DNA of 64,000 nucleotides from Cherax quadricarinatus. Taxonomy: Eukaryota; Arthropoda; Malacostraca; Decapoda; Parastacidae. A program made the translations under genes and the position numbers. The notes under the pieces are model-generated. The model was not told the origin of the DNA, did not search any database, and saw only the letters and a list, made by a program, of their open reading frames with translations. The stretch covers positions 28,114,380-28,178,379 of the forward strand of contig NC_091325.1 in NCBI RefSeq assembly GCF_038502225.1, in the 5' to 3' direction. Numbering within the stretch: the first letter of the stretch is position 1; the number at the start of each line of letters is the position of its first letter. Positions 56,994-64,000 of this stretch are shown in pieces.

Positions 56994-58455
56994 GGAGTTT
57001 ACCTGGAGAGAGTTCCGGGGGTCAACGCCCCCGCGGCCCGGTCTGTGACCAGGCCTCCTGGTGGATCAGAGCCTGATCAACCAGGCTGTTACTGCTGGCT
57101 GCATGCAATCCAATGTACGAGCCACAGCCCGGCTGGTCAGGTACCGACTTTAGGTGCTTGTCCAGTGCCAGCTTGAAGACTGCCAGAGGTCCATTGGTAA
57201 TCCCCCTTATGTATGCTGGGAGGCAGTTGAACAGTCTCGGGCCCCCGACACTTATTGTATAGTCTCTTAACGTGCTAGTGACACCCCTGCTTTTTATTGG
57301 GGGGATGTTGCATCGTCTGCCAAGTCTTTTGCTTTCGGTGTGAGTGATTTTCGTGTGCAAGTTCGATACTAGTCCCTCTAGGATTTTCCAGGCGTATATA
57401 ATCATGTATCTCTCCCGCCTGCGTTCCAGGGAATACAGGTTCAGGAACTTCAAACGCTCCCAGTAATTGAGGTGTTTTATCTCCGTTATGTGCACCGTGA
57501 AGGTTCTCTGTACATTTTCAAGGCCAGCAATTTCATGTGCCTTGAAAGGTGCTGTTAGTGTGCAGCAATATTCCAGCCTAGATAGAACAAGCGACCTGAA
57601 GAATGTCATCATGGGCTTGGCATCCCTAGTTTTGAAGGTTCTCATTATCCATCCTGTCATTTTTCTAGCAGATGCGATTGATACAATGTTATTGTCCTTG
57701 AAGGTGAGATCCTCCGACATGATCCCTCCCAGGTCTTTGACGTTGGTTTTTCGCTCTATTTTGTGGCCGGAATTTGTTTTTTACTCTGATGAAGTTTTAA
57801 TTTCCTCGTGTTTACCATATCGGAGTAATTGAAATTTCTCATCGTTGAACTTCATATTGTTTTCTGCAGCCCATTGAAAGATTTGGTTGATGTCTGCTTG
57901 GAGGCTTGCAGTGTCTGCAATGGAAGACACTGTCATGCAGATTCGGGTGTCATCTGCAAAAGAAGACACGATGTTGTTGCTGACATCCTTGTCTATGTCA
58001 GATATGAGGATAAGAAACAAGATGGGAGCGAGTACTGTGCCTTGTGGAACAGAGCTTTTCACCGTAGCCGCCTCGGACTTTACTCTGTTGACTACTACTC
58101 TTTGTGTTCTGTTTATGAGGGAATTATAGATCCAACTACCAACTTTTCCTGTTATTCCTTTAGCACGCATTTTGTGCACTATTACGCCATGGTCACACTT
58201 GTCGAAGGCTTTTGCAAAGTCTGTATATATTACATCCGCATTCTTTTTATCTTCTAGTGCATCTAGGGCCTTGTCGTAGTGATCCAATAGTTGAAACAGA
58301 CAGGAGAGACCTGCTCTAAACCCTTGTTTCCCTGGGTTGTGTAATTGATGGGTTTCTAGATGGGTGGCGATCTTGCTTCATAGGACCCTTTCAAAGATTT
58401 TTATGATACTGTAATTACCACTTTATGGCCCTCAGAACGGATTGTTCCTATTAAC
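56994..58455 (-). mobile_element. CR1/Jockey-superclade LINE, copy J, 5'-truncated
   Basis: The 3' end on the minus strand is AACTCTCTCCAGGTAAACTC followed by CAGGTAC, a short tandem. A copy of the same end lies at 5391-5452. The 5' end is truncated within the RT fingers near 58455, where a Tx1-like ORF1 begins. Its RT differs clearly from copies E, F, G and K. Confidence 0.78.
57022..58455 (-). pseudogene. LINE J ORF2, C-terminal half: RT palm to C-terminus
   Basis: Minus strand: GKQGFRAGLSCLFQLLDHYD, VIYTDFAKAFDKCDHGVIVH (first RT Asp), SSVPQGTVLAPILFLILISD, and SSFADDTRICMTVS (catalytic, about 57960). The same frame continues after one in-frame stop near 57780 into DLGGIMSEDLTFKDNN, LVLSRLEYCC, RLKFLNLYSLERRRERYMII, FNCLPAYIRG and LDKHLKSVPDQPGCGSYIG, and runs into the 3' terminal repeat. 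Single stop only, so it is younger than copy K, but 5'-truncated. Confidence 0.82.
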
Positions 58456-58736
58456 ACATCTACCAGGTGCATTGTGACATCTGCGTTTACCTCCGTCACG
58501 ACGTCCTGAAATTTGTCTACCACCTCGTCGTACACTTGGGCAGACAGCAGATTGAGAAACAGTCGTTTAGCCCCATTCGTCACTACACCATAAAGATTCT
58601 CTTCTGTTATTCTGTAAGTGTCTCTAACGATGGTGGGCAGCAGTATATTTGCCACATCAGAAGTCACAGCTCCCTTCAGCAGTTCAATTCCAGTTGTGTT
58701 TATGCGTTTCTTCATTCCCGCGGCCATCATGCACAT
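58456..58736 (-). pseudogene. Tx1/L1-like LINE copy I: ORF1 N-terminal fragment
   Basis: The ATG near 58724 begins MAAGMKKRINTTGIELLKGA. LLPTIVRDTYRITEENLYGV, AKRLFLNLLSAQVYDEVVDK and FQDVVTEVNADVTMHLVDV follow, matching copies B, D and H up to the point before the RRM-like block. It is cut there by LINE J. Upstream, 58740-58885 would be its 5' UTR. Confidence 0.78.
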
Positions 58737-58885
58737 GTCGTACTTAAGACATGAATGACAAAGGGAACTTCAGACGACATTTTGATCCCCCTTGGACAAT
58801 CAATTGACGACTAACGAAGGACTGGGACTGACCAAAACGTCGCCTAACGTTTCCTCTCTGAATTGTGGAACTCCTATGAGGCGAA

Positions 58886-59371
58886 GTGTGTTGGGTGTAG
58901 GTGTTGTTGTATGATGTGTTGGGTGTGGGTGTTGTTGTATGATGTGGTGGGTGTAGGTGTTGTTGTATGATGTGGTGGGTGTAGGTGTTGTATGATGTGG
59001 TGGGTGTAGGTGTTGTATGATGTGGGTGTGAGTGTTATTGTATGATGTGGTGGGCATAGGTGTTGTTGTATGATGTGGTGGGTGTAGGTGTTGTTGTATG
59101 ATGTGGTGGGTGTGGGTATTGTTGTATGATGGTTGGGTGTAGGTGTTGTTGTATGATGTGGTAGGTGTGAGTGTTGTTGTATGATGTGGTGGGTGTAGGT
59201 GTTGTTGTATGATGTCATGGGTGTGAGTGTTGTTGTATGATGTGGTGGGCGTAGGTGTTGTTGTATGATGGGGTGGGTGTAGGTGTTGTTGTATAATGTG
59301 GTAGGTGAAGGTGTTGTTGTATGATGTGGTGGGTGCAGGTGTTGTTGTATGATGTGGTGGGTGTGGGTGAT
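58886..59371. repeat. 28-bp minisatellite, about 17 units
   Basis: Unit GTGTTGTTGTATGATGTGGT followed by GGGTGTAG; some units are 25 bp, lacking GTT. Minus-strand His-Thr-Pro frames of nearly 200 codons (58800-59410) result from the repeat and are not genes. Confidence 0.93.
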
Positions 59372-59377
59372 GTATGT

Positions 59378-59474
59378 TATGAAAATTAGACACATATGCA
59401 ACATCTGCATATATTAATTGTAGACGTATCGCTATCCAGTGGCTTCATGAATACAAATTTAAGGAAATAATTGG
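59378..59474 (-). mobile_element. Family-3 hammerhead repeat fragment with decayed motif
   Basis: Matches the repeat at 27851-27940 (GACACATATGCAACATCTG, then TGTAGACGTATCGC). The minus-strand motif reads UUCAUGA, GCCA-CUGGA-UAGC, GAUA and ACGUC; core and stem are both damaged, so inactive. Its last 54 bases recur after the right LTR at 63946. Confidence 0.7.
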
Positions 59475-59758
59475 TGTGGGGTTCGGTAGGAGATTGATGG
59501 ATAAGGTAAACTCACTTGTTGGATGGTAATGCTATATTGTCAGACTGTGGTAATGGGAGATGGAGCCCAGCCTGCCGTGTTCTGCCTTCTTCTATGCCTA
59601 TGCGTCGAGTGAGAGGGAGGCAGCTTGTCTCACTGACTCATGCTGTATCCCGTGACGTCATACAGTCACTCGGCCTAGGGATCTTCTATATAAAGCACAT
59701 GGATGGTACTATGATACGCTATACAACACATATAAGGGGATCAGCAACTATGCTGACA
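59475..59758 (-). repeat. LTR-like direct repeat, left
   Basis: 284 bp, starting TGTGGGGTTCGGTAGG and ending AACTATGCTGACA on the plus strand. Differences from the right copy include GGTAATGG/GGTATTGG and GCACATGGATGG/GCAAATGGATAG. Confidence 0.85.
59653..59695 (+). promoter_or_regulatory. CRE palindrome and TATA-like motif in the left LTR
   Basis: TGACGTCA at 59653-59660 and TATATAAAG at 59687-59695, 26 bases apart, both conserved in the right LTR (63840-63847, 63874-63882). The TATA-like motif reads best on the plus strand, against the orientation suggested by the primer-binding site. Confidence 0.4.
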
Positions 59759-62700
59759 GCTCGGTCATGTTACGTATGTCGTCACGACATAGACTACTAT
59801 GCTATAGGCTGAACAGGCAGGTGGTTCTGGGCTGATTCTATACAATAACAAATTCATATATAACTTAGAACTAATGGATGGTATCATAATGGATGTTAAC
59901 AAAATGAGTTTTACGTAATTGGTGTTAACGTAATCACTTTTAACGTAATGCATTACAAACTGTAAGAACAAATCATGGTACAATATGGGATGGAATTGAT
60001 CGATCGACCTGTATTCATGCACTCTATGGATTCTGAGGAAGAATAAATATATATATACAAGGAGAAATTAACAGCAAAGGCATTTGGTGTGCACTCAGAT
60101 CATTACTGTCAAATTCTCAGAATACGGAGGGAACGTGAACACGAAAATTTCTGACAAACTAATCAGCTAATAACAAAACACACAGTTGACAGTTTCCTTC
60201 ATCTCGGACATCTAATTGTACAGGCTGTTTACATCTAAACCCAATTCTGCGAGGGTAAGGTTTACGTATGCAGAGTGGTTATCATCTCTGGGAGGATCGA
60301 ATTCCTCTGCAATGGCTAACACATGCCTTGACTGAAGGAGATCTGACGAGTATCTACAAAAGATACAGCTACATTCACTAATGACTGTGGAATTACTAAC
60401 TCTTCTGCTAGGAGTACTCAACTCGACTGTTCGATACAGTAATTCTTGGCTCATTACAAAGTCACTAATGGGTGCTGGTGGCTTCACAGTCAGAATAAGA
60501 TCTTCCTGGAGCAGGAATCAAATCATCAGAACACAAGGGATCGGTTCATTCTTGCTGGAGGAATGAACAAACTTGGTGGAGTGGATGACTCTCCCCGGTT
60601 GAAAAAATTAACGCTATAACATGCAATATGAGCAAGGGAGAACGAATCTACTATCTCTCACTACAAACACAGGGGAAAAGAAATGAACACGGTGAACAAT
60701 GCTGATATTCAATCTGAGTCGCTAACAACATGTGAAAGTTACTCGAGAAATAACTTCTTACATTGCACGAATTACTGTCAACTAGGATGGGATCACAATC
60801 TGGAACACAAGGGACAACAACAACAACACTCAAGTGAGCACACTAGCCACAGACACGTCTTTCTGCAACGGCTTGTGGCATCAGCAAGAAATGGCATAAC
60901 TCATTGCAAGTAAAGTTCTTCTCAAAGCGTCCCCTGGGAAGGAACGAGTACTTGAACAAGTCGCCATCGCAAGGATAGTAGTCTCAGCACTATCCTGCAT
61001 GCACGATATTGTGGCTGGAGTCCAGACAGGAGTGACAGTATAACTAGTGCCTGACCGCTCGGCTACGTTAATAAGTAATGAACGAATCTATAGGAGCTTA
61101 ATCTGAACTTCACATTTCGCAGCACTTCAACAAATCTCAGATACAAGCTGTGAGAATAAACACATTGCTCAAGGGCTAGGCATTTTCTTTCAATCAGTAA
61201 GGGAATATTGGTACTGTGGACTGATTCACATTGACTTTGACTGGCATGATACACTAAGTGAACATTCAAAAGTGACTGGAACATCTTCTCAGGGAACTTA
61301 CTGAAGGACATAAAGGCAAGAAAAATAGAGAGAATGACACAATAACCTTAAACTGGAAGAAATTGCTTGACTATTCTGCATAAGTAATTAAAAATTGACA
61401 GGACACACAGAAAGCAAGGAAACTCACACAAGAAAATACTCAACTGAATAAACAACACTTTGAAAATCAAGAGAAATTGTACTTTACTCAAATCTAATTT
61501 GCTCAAATTTACTTTAAAATTGAATGAATGGCACAGTGAGTTGTCTTTACTCTCAATGCAATAGAGAAATTCAACAATAAAATGGTGAAACAATAAAAAA
61601 AAATGTTAAATGGGACTCAAATAAAGCTTGTGCAAAATTAAGAAAAACAGGGAAGACAATTCACTAAAAGGAAATAAAATGGCACACAAAGAATAAAATA
61701 TTATGTACAGAACAGAGCATAAGAATCTGCACTGAAATAAACTGTAGCAATACTGCAAATAACAATTGCTAATCAAAATTATTGCACAACACTACTTAAA
61801 ATTTCTGAAAGAAAAAGTTTTAATGACAACACAATGTTTGCACAAGAATTATTGCAAAATGAGTCAATGTGCAATAATAAAAAAAATTACACACACAACA
61901 AAACACTGTTTACAAGAAAAGAAAATATTACCAAGGAATGAACTTAGTGAACACTTTAACTCTTAACTGCAGCTTAAACAACACTTATTGAAAAAGCAAA
62001 AGAACAATTTACTTTAAATGAACAACTTAAAAATTGCACTAACAGTGAATTTGTTCAATGAAACATGAAAAATATTAGGTGCAAAAACACAGAACAAAAA
62101 GTTTGAACACTTACAGTGATGCAGAACACAACACATCAACATAAACATAATTCTAGAATTTTCTTGCTATGAAACTTGAAGTGTGAAAACTTTGGAAAAA
62201 AAATACTTTTCTTGCTTGAACAAAACAATGGCACTATTGTCTGTGAAGATAAGACAAATTAGACACTGGCTAAATGAAAAGAATTAACACAAAAATGTTC
62301 AACACACAGAGAAAACAAAACAAGAATACACAAATACTGGGAGGAAAATATATATAACTGAGACAACACTGAGTTGTGATGCAGAATAGAAGGTAATAAA
62401 TTACTGAATTATTTCACTGCAATACTTTGAACACAAGGTGATTCTGAAGTGTAAACACAAGTTCTATACTGCTTATATGTTGCACACACAACAAAGGAAA
62501 AACACTAAGGTACTTACTTCAAGTATATAAAAAAAAGAAGCACAACACAACAAATATGAAATTATGCACGAAAATTAACACTGAATTAAGAAGAGGAAAA
62601 AATATTGCAAACAGTATATAATAAACACTGAGTCTAATTGAGAGTCACTGAATGTCACTAAGAAAAATCACTGGAAACAAAAAGAAATGTCTTAACACTC

Positions 62701-63661
62701 GCAAATGTCTCTATGAAAAATATTATTATCACTGTAGCGACTTGGTGAAGAACGAGGTGGAAGGGTGGAGGAAGGTGGTGGATGTTTATGTCGTCTTGCA
62801 GCTGGCTACTGTCCTCTTCACACGTGATCGTAGAATTTGCGCTTACATCGACGATGAACTCACACAGGAGGCTTTTAACGGTGGCGCCGATGACAAAAGA
62901 CACACTCTAGCTCTTGAACCCCTATGTGGTCCTTAAAATATGGTGCTAGTACCCGTAATAAGAGTACAATAACAAGTGGTAGTGGTTGGGTGAGTGGGCT
63001 GAAGCAGGGCTGAGGCCGGGTGGTGGTGAGACACACGTGAGTGAGCCTATGGGATGAACGGCGTAAGCCTCACTGAGGACAACCACACTGGCATGAAAAT
63101 ATTTCTAAGCCGGCTGGCTTAAAAACAAACCCACAAATTACCACAACACCACAGGGATGAAAAAGCACTCAGAATGGCTAGAACTTGAAGCACAAAGCGA
63201 TGAGAAAACTGTACCCACGTGGCTTGCTTGAGTACTGGATTAAGACACCTGGGTTAGTCACCTGGGTTAGTTGCTGGCTGGCTTATCTTAACCCTTCACA
63301 CAGAATGGCTCGACAACTTCTAACGATGAGCACAGCAATGGTGGAAAACTGGCTTGGCAGGCAAAAGCTGGATGGAGTAGGCTAGGCTGGACTGACTCCC
63401 TCACCAGAGACTGGTTGCTGGATTATTTTGCAAACTCGGGTCAACCCCTCGGGAGTGATGCAAATAAGCAGATAAACACTAATACAAAGAGACTGACCAG
63501 TGAATAATGTAGTGGCTGGTAGACGCTTGACTGAGGTAGCTGGCTGGCTTGCTGGCTGGGGTAGGTCGGCCTACTGGCGACAGTCGTGCTGGTCGAAAGA
63601 AATCTCTGTACATCAGCATAATTATCAATTTTACGCCCACACCGCTGTCACCAAATTGTCG
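59759..63661. other. Internal region of the LTR-flanked element, AT-rich
   Basis: No frame longer than about 95 codons, and none with recognisable motifs. Bases 61300-62640 are very A-rich on the plus strand (repeated ACACAACAC, AAGAAAAC types). A short better-than-random minus-strand stretch at 62903-62740 (ATVKSLLCEFIVDVSANS) could be a remnant of coding sequence, but I cannot assign it. Confidence 0.5.
63640..63655 (-). promoter_or_regulatory. Putative tRNA primer-binding site
   Basis: Minus strand TTTGGTGACAGCGGTG, containing TGG complementary to tRNA CCA ends, just inside the right LTR. The tRNA is not identified. Confidence 0.45.
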
Positions 63662-63945
63662 TGTGGGGTTCGGTAGGAGATTGATGGATAAGGTAAACTC
63701 ACTTGTTGGATGGTAATGCTATATTGTCAGACTGCGGTATTGGGAGATGGAGCCCAGCCTGCCGTGTTCTGCCTTCTTCTATGCCTATGCGTCGAGTGAG
63801 AGGGAGGCAGCTTGTCTCACTGACTCATGCTGTATCCCGTGACGTCATACAGTCACTCGGCCTAGGGATCTTCTATATAAAGCAAATGGATAGTATTATG
63901 ATACGCTATACAACACATATAAGGGGATCAGCAACTATGCTGACA
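63662..63945 (-). repeat. LTR-like direct repeat, right
   Basis: Same 284-bp repeat as 59475-59758. Confidence 0.85.
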
Positions 63946-64000
63946 TAGACGTATCGCTATCCAGTGGCTTTATGAATACAAATTCAAGGAAATAATTGGT
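63946..64000 (-). mobile_element. 54-bp hammerhead-repeat segment repeated after the right LTR
   Basis: Identical to 59421-59474 except for two bases, beginning TAGACGTATCGCTATCC and ending AAGGAAATAATTGG. On the left this segment precedes an LTR; here it follows one, and the window ends one base later on a T that could begin another LTR copy. Confidence 0.75.

Larger units (their letters stand above)
59475..63945 (-). mobile_element. LTR-flanked, largely non-coding element (LARD-like)
   Basis: Two 284-bp direct repeats (59475-59758 and 63662-63945), TG...CA at their ends in either orientation and about 98% identical by eye, flank 3.9 kb with no recognisable gag or pol. On the minus strand, TTTGGTGACAGCGGTG begins 6 bases after the LTR at 63655-63640, in the position of a tRNA primer-binding site, hence minus orientation. 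I see no clear polypurine tract and no short target duplication. It resembles a large non-autonomous LTR derivative. Confidence 0.6.

Noticed and set aside
58800..59410. His-Thr-Pro-rich minus-strand frames of nearly 200 codons
   Set aside because: Repeat artefact of the 28-bp minisatellite.
59516..59812. 98-codon frame starting MLDGNAILSDCG, repeated at 63703
   Set aside because: It lies in the LTR-like repeat and its repetition follows from the repeat; no domain is recognisable.

Overview
This is a gene-free, transposon-packed stretch of an animal genome, most likely a decapod crustacean (crayfish, lobster or shrimp). That call rests on the metazoan mix of elements (several non-LTR retrotransposon clades, a Penelope-like element, a Ty3/gypsy element, a tRNA-derived SINE) and on my unverified recollection of several repeats here as high-copy decapod repeats. 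There is no host gene that I can support: every long open frame is a retroelement gene, a decayed retroelement, or a reading frame through a tandem repeat.

Layout. 1-3.0 kb: decayed Tx1/L1-like LINE (copy A, +). 3.5-13.2 kb: a second copy (B, +) with ORF1, ORF2 and a 2 kb 3' UTR; its ORF2 is split by a nearly intact CR1 LINE (5926-8846) and carries a 62-bp tail of another LINE. 13.2-13.4 kb: a tRNA-SINE and a stub of a 22-bp satellite. 13.4-21.2 kb: LINE copy D (-), with a 36-bp minisatellite in its 3' UTR and a TA-flanked hairpin in ORF2. 21.2-26.5 kb: the same 22-bp satellite, split by an old CR1 (copy E). 26.6-29.4 kb: a 21-22-bp minisatellite, a dispersed repeat, a hammerhead-bearing repeat and a CR1 fragment (F, -). 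29.6-33.4 kb: a CR1 (copy G) with both ORFs open. 33.4-34.9 kb: decayed RT gene of another LINE lineage. 35.4-39.6 kb: Penelope-like element with an inverted 5'-truncated twin and a 15-bp target duplication. 39.9-41.2 kb: satellites and small fragments. 41.2-43.9 kb: LINE copy H with an inverted 5' part. 44.6-51.6 kb: Ty3/gypsy element (-) whose integrase precedes RT-RNase H, interrupted by a complete-looking RTE-type LINE. 52.1-58.7 kb: stacked LINE fragments (K, J, I) in which a tandem and inverted array of 371-bp units, each with a hammerhead-ribozyme-like motif, is inserted with a 12-bp target duplication. 58.9-64 kb: minisatellite and an LTR-flanked, largely non-coding element.

How the parts relate. 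The only plausibly functional proteins are the CR1 esterase-like ORF1 and EN-RT ORF2 (copy G) and the Penelope RT/GIY-YIG protein. The hammerhead-like motifs occur at the 3' ends of the Penelope element and in short non-coding repeats, so the Penelope enzyme is a reasonable candidate to have moved the non-coding hammerhead repeats (inference). The best leads are (1) three hammerhead families with compensatory changes in stem I and in the core 3-8 pair, (2) the 371-bp array, which resembles animal retrozymes, and (3) the gypsy element with copia-like IN-before-RT order (Gmr1-like).
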